Origin: Saccharothrix sp. ALI-22-I
GTDB lineage: Bacteria; Actinomycetota; Actinomycetes; Mycobacteriales; Pseudonocardiaceae
DNA: 64,000 nt
Direction: 5' to 3'
Assembly (NCBI RefSeq): GCF_001984175.1
Contig: NZ_MTQP01000069.1
Location: forward strand, 558,001 to 622,000
Shown: in pieces, positions 40,585-48,551 of the stretch
Numbering within the stretch: the first letter of the stretch is position 1
Layout: the number at the start of each line of letters is the position of its first letter
Notes under the pieces: generated by a model
Database searches by the model: none
Told to the model about the DNA's origin: nothing
What the model saw: the letters and a program-made list of their open reading frames with translations, nothing else
Translations under genes and position numbers: made by a program

Positions 40585-41619
40585 TTAACCGCCAAACGCA
40601 ACAGTACCAACCACTGTCGGTTGCTGACTGTCCAGGAGCACCGCCAACACACCCACCGGTTCGACATCAGCCGCGAAGCAGATGGACCCGGAGACCGTTT
40701 GCCCTGGACCCAAAAAGTCAAACTTCTCGCCCGTCGCCGGCGGTTCAGGACAGGTCGTAGGAGTGCCGAGCACACCGTTCGCGTTCACTGAAAAGATCTG
40801 CAAATTTGAGTTCAAGGGATCGAGCTTGCTCTGGTTGGCCACGGTTATCGGAACTGAAATCGCATTACCTCTCTGTCCCCAGGCTCCTGAAGGAGGTGCG
40901 ACGACCCCTCGGCTTGGCGCTCCGGTGACGGTGAACGTACCTGATTGTCCAGCGCTAGTTGCGAATGGCAAGGCTTGGCCGATCTTGGCAGTGAACCGGC
41001 GCGTGTCCACCTGACATGCGGTGGCAGAATCCTGCGGAGGAGTGCTCAAGTCGAGCGAGTCGAAGCCGTCGAGCGCAAGAGCCTTGGGCGTGGTTCCCCG
41101 AGGAATCTCGGCCGTTGCATACATGTATACAATGAGGGATTTTTCATCAGCGGCCAGACCCGTAATGAAGCCGCACAAAGGGACTTCAGGTGGCAATGTC
41201 ATGGGTGCAAAGCTGTTGGCATACGCTTCGTTGAACCAAGCCCACATATTTTCGACTACATAATGTGCGGCATTGTCCATGCGCAGCATTACATCATATT
41301 CGCGCCCCTCAGAAATCGTAATCGTGCCCCCTCCTATATCGGGGATCACTTGAGGGCCGCCGGCGGCGTCAAACCCAAAGTTGACGGTCAGTCGCTCATA
41401 CCCGGGGTCCGTATCGTGACTCGTGCGAGTCATGGCAATCAGGAGCGGCTTTACTATCCCGGTGGCCGGCCCGGTCGAGACCTCCGTTGGGCTGACCGTT
41501 GCCTCCGGGTCTCCAGTCGGGTCTACGGATCCAGAGTTCACCCCTCCGCCTGCACAACCACACAAGACCCCTGCAACCACCGCCACTGTCAGTATTCGAC
41601 GCCTTCGCTGAAGATCCAT
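40585..41619 (-). CDS. Putative secreted lipoprotein, function unknown
   Basis: 344 residues. N-terminus LQRRRRILTVAVVAGVLCGC has a lipobox-like end with Cys at the mature start, then a Gly/Ser/Thr-rich low-complexity segment and a beta-rich body. Base composition is clearly less GC-rich than its neighbours. GAGGG eight bases upstream supports ATG 41619 over GTG 41628. Next to an NPCBM-domain membrane protein on the same strand. Confidence 0.6.
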   Translation of the reverse strand: MDLQRRRRILTVAVVAGVLCGCAGGGVNSGSVDPTGDPEATVSPTEVSTGPATGIVKPLLIAMTRTSHDTDPGYERLTVNFGFDAAGGPQVIPDIGGGTITISEGREYDVMLRMDNAAHYVVENMWAWFNEAYANSFAPMTLPPEVPLCGFITGLAADEKSLIVYMYATAEIPRGTTPKALALDGFDSLDLSTPPQDSATACQVDTRRFTAKIGQALPFATSAGQSGTFTVTGAPSRGVVAPPSGAWGQRGNAISVPITVANQSKLDPLNSNLQIFSVNANGVLGTPTTCPEPPATGEKFDFLGPGQTVSGSICFAADVEPVGVLAVLLDSQQPTVVGTVAFGG

Positions 41620-41687
41620 CACGGTCACCCTCTTCGACTACTTCACGAGAAGGCCCCCAGGTTCGCCCGCAACATCCGACTGGAGCA

Positions 41688-42344
41688 CTAACGGACGAGC
41701 TTCGCATCGCCCCATACCGCAGTAGCGTTCTCCACGTAATAATCGTTACAGCCGCCCACATTCGTTGTCGTAAGCTTCAACTTGACCGGATTCGAAAGAG
41801 AAACACTTATCGCTTCGTGCTTACCCAAGGTCATGACGTACGGCCCACCGACTGGCACACCATCGGCAGCGACCTCGAATTGGACTTTGGCAGCCGACCC
41901 AGAGTCGTCGGCGAGACCTATCACGGCCGTGAACTTGCTGAAGCGCCGACTCGACACGAACTCGACAACCTCCGGGTACTGCCCACAAGGATTTGGAAAC
42001 GCTACCGACCTGGTATACGTATTACCATTGACGACGTACAGCCCGGTCTCAAAGTTGCCCGGCCCACGTACGACCTGATACTCCGCAACCTCATCGAGGA
42101 AGACTTCAGGCGCCGCAGGCGGTGCGACAGATGCCGTGTTCGTGTTTGGCAAAATTCCAGGCATGGTAGTCAGCTCAGCCGTTGACGGACCCTGAAATAC
42201 TGTTGGATACTGTTCGCTCTCATTCGAATCTGGCAGTACATTGAAGATCCATATAAGTGCGATCACGGCAGCGATGGCCAGACTTGCCACTGGCAGCCAA
42301 CGTATACCCTGTCGCTGAGGCTGCGTCACAGCGGGAGTCCTCAC
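41688..42344 (-). CDS. Membrane-anchored protein with C-terminal NPCBM/NEW2-type domain
   Basis: 218 residues. One N-terminal transmembrane helix (LPVASLAIAAVIALIWIFNV), a Pro/Thr-rich spacer, then a ~110-residue beta-sandwich (FSKFTAVIGLADDSGSAAKV, GKHEAISVSLSNPVKLKLTT, ATAVWGDAKLV). This is the novel putative carbohydrate-binding (NPCBM) pattern, normally found on glycosidases; here it stands alone outside the membrane. Same strand as the lipoprotein gene, 68 bases apart; probably one unit. Codon use is less GC-biased than the rest of the window. Confidence 0.7.
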   Translation of the reverse strand: MRTPAVTQPQRQGIRWLPVASLAIAAVIALIWIFNVLPDSNESEQYPTVFQGPSTAELTTMPGILPNTNTASVAPPAAPEVFLDEVAEYQVVRGPGNFETGLYVVNGNTYTRSVAFPNPCGQYPEVVEFVSSRRFSKFTAVIGLADDSGSAAKVQFEVAADGVPVGGPYVMTLGKHEAISVSLSNPVKLKLTTTNVGGCNDYYVENATAVWGDAKLVR

Positions 42345-42558
42345 TTAAGGGATGACTTTTGACGTGTGGAAGCCCTTGCCGCCGCCGAGTAGTGGCCATT
42401 CAAGCCCCGAAAGGCCACTACTATTGCTGCGGCGCGCGTCGGCTTCGCTCGATCTCGAACCTTCCCGATGACCGAGAGGGCATGATCGGGAGGGTTCGCC
42501 CCGACCGAGGTGGCCAGGACGCCTCTTCCTGGTAGCGCGGCCCGACACCGGCGGCGGG

Positions 42559-42930
42559 CTATAGCCAGGGGTGTGAGTGGTTCTTCCAAAAGTGACGCGA
42601 CTCGGCCCGGACCATCGCGTTGTGCACAGCGGTCTCCGTGTCGTCGCGCTGCTGCTGGCGACGGATCGCGGTGGAGATCATGCCGCCCGAGCCTCCTCCG
42701 CCAAGAACAGTTCCGATCAGGACCAGCCCGGCGATCGCCACCGCCACGACCAGGGCGATCGCGATCAGCCACGGGACGAAGAAGCCGACCGCCGCAAGCG
42801 GCACGCCGCCCATCACCCACCCAATCTCCTTGCCGTCCTCGTTCTTCATGCCGGCCCGGTAGGCGAATATGCAGCAGACCGCGTATGTAATAAAGGCGCT
42901 TATAATTCCTAGAATAATCAACGTGGACAC
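42559..42930 (-). CDS. Small membrane protein, function unknown
   Basis: 123 residues with two or three hydrophobic segments (LIILGIISAFITYAVCCIFA, GGVPLAAVGFFVPWLIAIAL, VAVAIAGLVLIGTVLGGGGS) and a charged C-terminal tail. GTG start. No family recognised; sits with the lipoprotein and NPCBM genes in the lower-GC patch. Confidence 0.5.
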   Translation of the reverse strand: MSTLIILGIISAFITYAVCCIFAYRAGMKNEDGKEIGWVMGGVPLAAVGFFVPWLIAIALVVAVAIAGLVLIGTVLGGGGSGGMISTAIRRQQQRDDTETAVHNAMVRAESRHFWKNHSHPWL

Positions 42931-44101
42931 CCCTAAGTGGCGTGCCCGGCCTGCGCCGAGGGCGCCAGTTCAGACCTCGTGCTAGTCATTCAGCATAGCG
43001 GGAGTGCCGGCGTTGGGATAGCCACCGAGCGGCGACCGGACAGCCGACACGAGATCCGATCTATTAGGCCACACCGTTGCGTACGAGGACTTTTCGCGTT
43101 TGCGCCTCTGTGCAGCCCCGTTGACCATTCGCCAGTAGTACAGGACGCCGGTCAACAGGTCCTCCGGCCCGGCAACCGCGAGCAGCTCCAATGCCACGCG
43201 CCAGAGCGGGCTCCGCCCTCGCGCCTTTGGTGGCGTTCATGTCCGTGACGGTGTGGTGGTCGGTGGTCTGTGCCGAAGGGGGTGGTGGCGCCACCCCCGC
43301 CATCCGCCGAACGCCTGTCAGCGGTCGACGGTCGCCTTGTTGAAGGACCCTTCGGGTAACGGCTCGTCCGGCGGCTTCGACATCGCCCCGGGCTAGGCGA
43401 GACCGGCTTCCCGATGCTCGCCTTCGGTCACGAGTCGATTGACCGCATACTGCGGCGGCCCTGGTCGATACGGCGGTCATCGGAACCGGGGTCACACCGA
43501 CGCGCCTGGCTGACGAGCCGCAATCACCTCCCCCGCCCGACACGGAAGAACCGCCCCGGCCCGTCAGCCCAGACGACCGCCTACCGGGTGGGCGGTCCGA
43601 GACGCACCACTAGGTGAACAGCTTGTAGTTGAGAACGACGTGGTTGGTTGGCGGGCCGCTGTCGAAGTCGACGGAGTTGACACTGATCCAGTCGACTGTG
43701 CCCTTGGAGGTCCGGTAGCAGTACGTGGGGTGGGCGCGGTGTTGCCTGCCAGCCTGAGTGAGTGTTCTTGCGCCCGGTTGCCTCGGGGTCGGCGAGGGTG
43801 TCGAGCAGGAGTTCCCACCGCGTGCACGACCTCGACGCCCACAGTCTGCTGTGTACCCGGATCCTGGGCGGACTCATCAACGAGTACAGGCATGCCGCGC
43901 TTGACCAGCAGTGATGACTTTTCGAGCGGCACATGCGGCGGTGAGATCGAGGTCGATACCCGGCCAGAAGGTCGCTGCGGGACGATTGGCATCGTCGCCA
44001 GGGCGCAAGTGCGTGGTGAGGATGCGTTGGGCGGTTAGCCGGACCTCGCGCCCACGTCCTGATCGCACCTGACGTTCTGCGGTGGACGTCGACCGTCCAG
44101 C
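42931..44101. other. Gene-poor stretch with degraded sequence
   Basis: About 1.17 kb without a convincing gene. Minus-strand 43614-43730 reads YCYRTSKGTVDWISVNSVDF and NHVVLNYKLFT-stop, which looks like the end of an exported protein whose front is missing. A minus-strand frame from GTG 43197 (71 residues, ALELLAVAGPEDLLTGVLYY) is possible but unknown. Nothing else recognised. Confidence 0.45.
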
Positions 44102-44605
44102 TCAGTCCGCTGAGGACGTGCCCAGGCCCGCCACCTGCTCGGCCTCGCGGATCGACGCCGCCAACCCCTTGCGCATGTACCGCTTCCACATTGGACCGAT
44201 GAGCAGGCGCACCAACGCTCCCCGGCCCGGCTTCGCTGTGAAGTGGTAGGACCAGCGCACGGCCACGCCGCCGTCCAGGTCGGGGATGAAGGTCCATTCG
44301 CCCCTGGCGCGCTCCACGACCAACCGCAGGGCGTTGGTGAAGCCGGTGACTTCGTAGGCGAAGTAACCGGGCCGCAGGTAGTGCGTCATCCTCTCCATCG
44401 CGGACCCGCCGTCGGCGAACTGCGGCCTGCGGTGTACGCCCACGTGGTCCCACGGGCCGGACTGCTCCTCGACGTGTGTGATGGCGGGCAGCGGTCCCCA
44501 GCCGGTGAAGACCAGTGACAGGTCGATCGGCGTCATGACGTCGAAGGCCGCCTCCAGGCTGTCGACGGCGGCAGTGCCGCTAGCGGTGACGGTGGTGACG
44601 GACAC
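44102..44605 (-). CDS. SRPBCC-family (polyketide cyclase/START-like) protein
   Basis: 167 residues. The N-terminal strand with AVDSLEAAFDVMTPIDLSLV, the RMTHYLRPGYFAYEV middle and the long C-terminal helix fit the SRPBCC ligand-binding fold. Binds a hydrophobic small molecule; reaction unknown. Last gene of the operon oxidoreductase - alpha/beta hydrolase - SRPBCC, with a 51-base gap to the hydrolase. Confidence 0.75.
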   Translation of the reverse strand: MSVTTVTASGTAAVDSLEAAFDVMTPIDLSLVFTGWGPLPAITHVEEQSGPWDHVGVHRRPQFADGGSAMERMTHYLRPGYFAYEVTGFTNALRLVVERARGEWTFIPDLDGGVAVRWSYHFTAKPGRGALVRLLIGPMWKRYMRKGLAASIREAEQVAGLGTSSAD

Positions 44606-44656
44606 GGGAATGCTCCAGTTCGCGAGGGCGGACGAGTGTCTTCGGTGATGGTGAGG

Positions 44657-45607
44657 TCAGATCGATCTGAGCGCCCGAATGCGGTCGGCGATGGCGCGGC
44701 GGGCGACGTCGGAGTCGAAGGCGATGGAGTCGAACTCGTGGGGGGCGCCGGGGTGGAGGTGGAACTCCACTGGCACGCCGGCGCGGCTGAGCTTGGTCGC
44801 GTAGGCGGTGTCCTCGTCGCGGAAGACGTCGAGCTGGCCGACCTCGATGTAGGCCGGGGGCAGGCCGGTCGCGTCATCGAGCCGGGCCGGGGCCGCTGTG
44901 GCTGGGACGTCGGGGCCGCCGGCGGCCGCACCGAGTAGTGCCGGCCACGCGGTGCGGCTGTCGTCGTAGGACCACAGCGCGTAGGGCGCGATGTGCGGAT
45001 CGGGCGTGGTGGTGCGGTCGTCGAGCATCGGCATGAGCAGGATCTGCCGGGCGATCTTCGGGCCGCCGCGTTCGCGGGCGAGGATCGTCAGCGCCGCGGC
45101 CATGCCGCCACCGGCGCTGTCGCCCATCACACCGATTCGGTCGGGGTCTACGCCCAACTCGGAGGCGTGCTCGTGCAGCCAGCGCAACGCGGCGTAGGCG
45201 TCTTCGAGCGGCGTAGGGAAGGGGTGCTCGGGCGCGCGGCGGTACTCGACCGACAGCATCGGCACGCCGCTGGCGGACACGTAACGGGCGACCGGTCCGT
45301 CGAACAGGTCGATGTGACCGAAGATGTACCCGCCGCCGTGGAAGAACAGCACGGCCGGGCCCGGCGTCGCGCCGTCCTTGACATACCAGCGCATTGTGAT
45401 CTGAGCACCGTCGTCGGCGGTCGCGTAGTGCTCGCTCGTCTTGACATCGGCCGGGATCGGCTGTGCCGTTCCCGCGGTGCCGATGATCGGCTCCCAGATG
45501 GCGCGTCGCGCCGCGACGTCTCCCACCGCTGGTGGCGTGGCGTCCGCCATCGCGCCGGCCATCGGGGCCAGTGCCTCGGCGATTTCGGGATCCAAGCTCA
45601 GTGCCAT
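44657..45607 (-). CDS. Alpha/beta hydrolase, hormone-sensitive-lipase (HSL/family IV esterase) type
   Basis: 316 residues. The oxyanion-hole motif HGGGYIFGH and nucleophile motif VMGDSAGGGMAA are textbook family IV; DVFRDEDTAY supplies the Asp and HLHPGAPHEFD the His. Hydrolyses short-chain esters. 33 bases downstream of the oxidoreductase on the same strand, and therefore likely under the same MarR-type operators. Confidence 0.9.
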   Translation of the reverse strand: MALSLDPEIAEALAPMAGAMADATPPAVGDVAARRAIWEPIIGTAGTAQPIPADVKTSEHYATADDGAQITMRWYVKDGATPGPAVLFFHGGGYIFGHIDLFDGPVARYVSASGVPMLSVEYRRAPEHPFPTPLEDAYAALRWLHEHASELGVDPDRIGVMGDSAGGGMAAALTILARERGGPKIARQILLMPMLDDRTTTPDPHIAPYALWSYDDSRTAWPALLGAAAGGPDVPATAAPARLDDATGLPPAYIEVGQLDVFRDEDTAYATKLSRAGVPVEFHLHPGAPHEFDSIAFDSDVARRAIADRIRALRSI

Positions 45608-45640
45608 GGTGGTTGCCTTTCGGTACTGGCGGAGTGAGGC

Positions 45641-46585
45641 TCAGGAGGCGGCCGGAACGACGATGACCTTGCCGTGCAGCGTGCCCGCGGCGGCCTGGGC
45701 GTGGATTGCCGGCAGCTCGGCCAGCGGGACCCGCCGGCCGACGTCGACGCGCAGCTCGCCGCGGTCGATCAGCGCCACCAGCCGCGACAGCTGTTCGGCG
45801 TCGCTGCGGACGTAGAGGTCGATGCCGCGCACGCCGCGCTCCTCGTCGGTGGGCGCGGGCATCCACACCGTCGTGTTCACCACGACACCGCCCGAGCGGA
45901 CCAGGCCGGCCAGCGCGGCGAGCTCGGCCGGGTCGATCGGCGCGAGGTTGAGCACGACGTCGACCGGCTCGGTCACCGCCGCGGTCACCCCGGTGGTGGT
46001 GTGGTCGATGACCTCGTCGGCGCCGGCGGATTTGACGGTCTCGCTGCTGCGCGGGCTGGCCGTGGCGATCACGTGGGCACCGGCCCCCTTGGCCAGCTGG
46101 ACGGCGTAGCCGCCGACCGCTCCACCCGCGCCGTTGATCAGCACGCGTTGCCCGGCCGTCAGCTTGCTGTGGTCGAACAGCGCCTGCCACGCGGTGAGGC
46201 CCACCAACGGCAGCGCGGCGGCGTCGGGCAGCGGGACACTCTTGGGCGCCGGCGTCAGGACCTCGGCCGGCGCGAGGACGTACTCCGCGGCGGCGCCGTT
46301 GCCGTCCATCGGCAGGAAGCCGATGACCTCGGCACCGACCTCGATGCCGGCCACGCCCTCGCCCACCGCGTCGACCGTGCCGGCGACATCGATGCCGGGA
46401 GTGTGCGGCAGCACCACCGGGATGGGGCCGCGCATGAAGCCCCCGCGGATGTTGCCATCGACGGAGTTGAACGACGTCGCCGCGACGCGGATCCGAACTT
46501 CACCGGCACCGGGGACGGGCTGCTCCACGTCCTCGTAACGCAGGACATCGGGGTCGCCGTACTCATGGAAACGCACTGCCTTCAT
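45641..46585 (-). CDS. Zinc-independent MDR NADP-dependent oxidoreductase (quinone reductase type)
   Basis: 314 residues. MKAVRFHEYGDPDVLRYEDV, VHTPGIDVAG-like TPGIDVAGTVDAVGEGV, QRVLINGAGGAVGGYAVQLA (NADPH-binding GAGGAVG) and a C-terminal GKVIVVPAAS. No zinc ligands, as in QOR/NADP-dependent alkenal reductases. Reduces quinones or enones with NADPH, a common MarR-controlled stress function. First gene of a three-gene operon; two palindromes lie just upstream. Confidence 0.88.
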   Translation of the reverse strand: MKAVRFHEYGDPDVLRYEDVEQPVPGAGEVRIRVAATSFNSVDGNIRGGFMRGPIPVVLPHTPGIDVAGTVDAVGEGVAGIEVGAEVIGFLPMDGNGAAAEYVLAPAEVLTPAPKSVPLPDAAALPLVGLTAWQALFDHSKLTAGQRVLINGAGGAVGGYAVQLAKGAGAHVIATASPRSSETVKSAGADEVIDHTTTGVTAAVTEPVDVVLNLAPIDPAELAALAGLVRSGGVVVNTTVWMPAPTDEERGVRGIDLYVRSDAEQLSRLVALIDRGELRVDVGRRVPLAELPAIHAQAAAGTLHGKVIVVPAAS

Positions 46586-46612
46586 CAGAGTTCTCGCTTT
46601 CACTTCAAGTTG

Positions 46613-46634
46613 GTTGCTTCGAACTTGAAGCAAC
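46613..46634. promoter_or_regulatory. MarR-type operator 1
   Basis: GTTGCTTC - 6 bases - GAAGCAAC, a perfect inverted repeat 28 bases upstream of the oxidoreductase start. It shares its TGCTTCGAA..GAAGCA core with the sites at 46652-46669 and 47939-47952. Confidence 0.6.
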
Positions 46635-46651
46635 TGACATCAGACTACTTC

Positions 46652-46669
46652 TGCTTTGAATTCGAAGCA
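46652..46669. promoter_or_regulatory. MarR-type operator 2
   Basis: TGCTTTGAATTCGAAGCA, an 18-base palindrome with a single mismatch, 67 bases upstream of the oxidoreductase start. About 36-38 bases (3.5 helical turns) separate its centre from operator 1. Confidence 0.6.
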
Positions 46670-46680
46670 AGTGAGGTCGG

Positions 46681-47254
46681 TCACCGCCGGTCAGAGCTCA
46701 TCGCCGCGGCGAGCTCGGCGGCAGCTTGGTCGATGTGTTCGCGCAGCCGCGTCGTGTCGCCGGAAGGCGATTCCTCCCAGTCCGCAGGGCCGGCGACGAC
46801 AGTGGGCACGGGTTCGGCGTGCAGGCAGATGAGGCGCCCCCGCATCACCTGCCCGATGCCAGGTGGCCTGCCAGCGCGAGCCGCTGGTGACCGCGAGCAG
46901 CACGGGCACGCCGGACAGGACACCGTCGCCGAGGACGGCAAAGAACGATTCGAATACGTCACTCGGGGATGCGGCAACCACCGGTGTCGCCACCACGAGC
47001 CCGTCGGCCGCCACGACCGCCGCGATCGCCTCGCGCAGGTCGAGGCTGACGTGGCCCCGGGTGGAGCGCTGAGCGAGGTCGGCCGCCAGCCGGCCCAGCT
47101 CCAGCACCTCCACCTCGACTCTCGCTCCACTGGCCGTGAGCGCCCTGCAGACCGACTCCGCGATCCGGTCCACGAGCAGGCGAGTCGGGCGCCCGTAACC
47201 GACACCGGCGCAGAGGACGGCCAGGGAAACCGGGCTCCACGCGGACGGGCTCAT
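46681..47254 (-). pseudogene. NADPH-dependent FMN reductase-like gene with frameshift
   Basis: From ATG 47254 the protein reads LAVLCAGVGYGRPTRLLVDR, LVVATPVVAASPSDVFESFF, GVPVLLAVTSG, the flavodoxin-like pattern of FMN reductases. After about residue 130 (near 46865) the frame is lost; a second frame resumes with HAEPVPTVVAGPADWEESPS and REHIDQAAAELAAAM to a stop at 46681. A sequencing error could produce the same picture. Follows the cupin gene by 48 bases. Confidence 0.6.
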
Positions 47255-47302
47255 CCCAGCACCGCGTCATGGCTTCTTCCCCACAGCCGGGCTGCGGTAC
47301 CG

Positions 47303-47770
47303 TCACCGGGGAGGACCGAGGACGACGTTGCCGGTGAGTTCGGCGGCTTCGGCGAGCAGCTGCCGCGTGATCTCGAAGCCCTCCGGGCGTGGCTCGCGCA
47401 GGTCGCGGCCCGCGTGGCGGAACATCTTCTCCAGCCCGCCGGGGGTCGCGATGAGCAGCAGGTCGGCCTTCTCGGACGTGATGCGGTAGCCGTGCGGGAT
47501 GCGCCGGGGCAGGAAGACGATGCCACCCTCCTGCAACTCGTGCTGCTCGTCACCGACCCACACCAGCGCCGAGCCGGACAGGAGCAGGAAGACCTCGTCC
47601 TCCTTGTTGTGCACGTGGAACGGCGGCGCCTCGCCCAAGCTGACATCAAAGCGCCCGACAGTCAGTTGCCCACCGGTCGCCTCGGCATCGAGCAGGACGC
47701 TGAAGACGCTCCCGCCGATCCACTCAAGCTGCTGCTGATCCTCCCGCTGGGCGAGGTACGGGATAGTCAT
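47303..47770 (-). CDS. Cupin-domain protein
   Basis: 155 residues. The two cupin motifs are present: PPFHVHNKEDEVFLLLSG (His, His, Glu metal ligands) and LPRRIPHGYRI (second His). Resembles quercetin 2,3-dioxygenase-like monocupins. Divergent from the MarR gene, with the operator at 47939-47952 in between; likely repressed by it. Confidence 0.85.
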   Translation of the reverse strand: MTIPYLAQREDQQQLEWIGGSVFSVLLDAEATGGQLTVGRFDVSLGEAPPFHVHNKEDEVFLLLSGSALVWVGDEQHELQEGGIVFLPRRIPHGYRITSEKADLLLIATPGGLEKMFRHAGRDLREPRPEGFEITRQLLAEAAELTGNVVLGPPR

Positions 47771-47938
47771 GGCCGGTCCTCAAGATCCGCAGACAGCGGC
47801 GCCGTCCTCCTGCCCGCGACCCTGCCCCGCGCCACTGCCCGATCTCCACGTCCTGCGATGCCCAGTCGGGCCCAACACTGCCCACACGCGCTCACGAGGC
47901 CACACATCGGGCCGCGATGTCCTCGCAGCCACGGTGCA

Positions 47939-47952
47939 CTTCGAATTCGAAG
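47939..47952. promoter_or_regulatory. MarR-type operator 3
   Basis: CTTCGAATTCGAAG, a perfect 14-base palindrome 16 bases before the MarR start and in the divergent gap with the cupin gene. Same core as the two sites before the oxidoreductase. Confidence 0.65.
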
Positions 47953-47967
47953 CAGTAGACTTGCGCC

Positions 47968-48471
47968 ATGCCTGATTCGCCGCCGTCGCTCGATCCCGTG
48001 CAGCTCGGTGCCTACTTCGACCTCATCGAGGTGACCAGCCTGCTCCGGCACGCGGTCGAGCAGCAGCTGCGCGAGGCCGGTGATCTCAGCTACGTGCAGT
48101 TCCAGCTGCTGGCTCGGCTCGGCGACTCGCCGACGGGCAGTCACCGCATGACCGACCTGGCCGACGGCGTCGTCTACAGCCGCAGCGGCATGACCTACCA
48201 GGCAGGCCTGCTCGAAAAGGCGGGCCTGGTCATGCGCGCCCCCTCTTCGGACGACGAGCGGAGCATCACCGTCACCATCACCGATGCCGGACGCGCGCTG
48301 CTCGCCAAGGTGCTGCCCGGTCACATCGAGGTCGTCAGCAGCATGCTCTTCGAGCCACTCTCGCGCGACGACGTCACGGCCCTCGCCAGCCTGCTCGCGC
48401 CGGTGCGGGACCACATGCGCTCGACGCCGCCTCGCTCGGCAGCGCCTCGCCGCCGCAAGGGCCGAGCGTGA
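47968..48471 (+). CDS. MarR-family transcriptional regulator
   Basis: 167 residues. Winged-helix region QFQLLARLGDSPTGSHRMTD, GMTYQAGLLEKAGLVMRAPS, DDERSITVTITDAGRALL (the DxRxxxVxLTxxG wing). A dimer that responds to small phenolic or oxidising compounds is typical. The palindromes before its own gene and before the divergent oxidoreductase operon are likely its operators, making a small self-contained regulon (44.1-48.5 kb). Confidence 0.9.
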   Translation: MPDSPPSLDPVQLGAYFDLIEVTSLLRHAVEQQLREAGDLSYVQFQLLARLGDSPTGSHRMTDLADGVVYSRSGMTYQAGLLEKAGLVMRAPSSDDERSITVTITDAGRALLAKVLPGHIEVVSSMLFEPLSRDDVTALASLLAPVRDHMRSTPPRSAAPRRRKGRA

Positions 48472-48551
48472 CGACTCGTCTCAGTTCACGCGGACGGCCG
48501 CAACGAGTCCGCGGTAGACCAGTCTGCGCGATCCACGAAGCCCTCGCGGCC

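Noticed and set aside
45674..48034. 786-codon plus-strand frame over the MarR regulon
   Set aside because: Antisense to four genes with clear family motifs; typical high-GC shadow.
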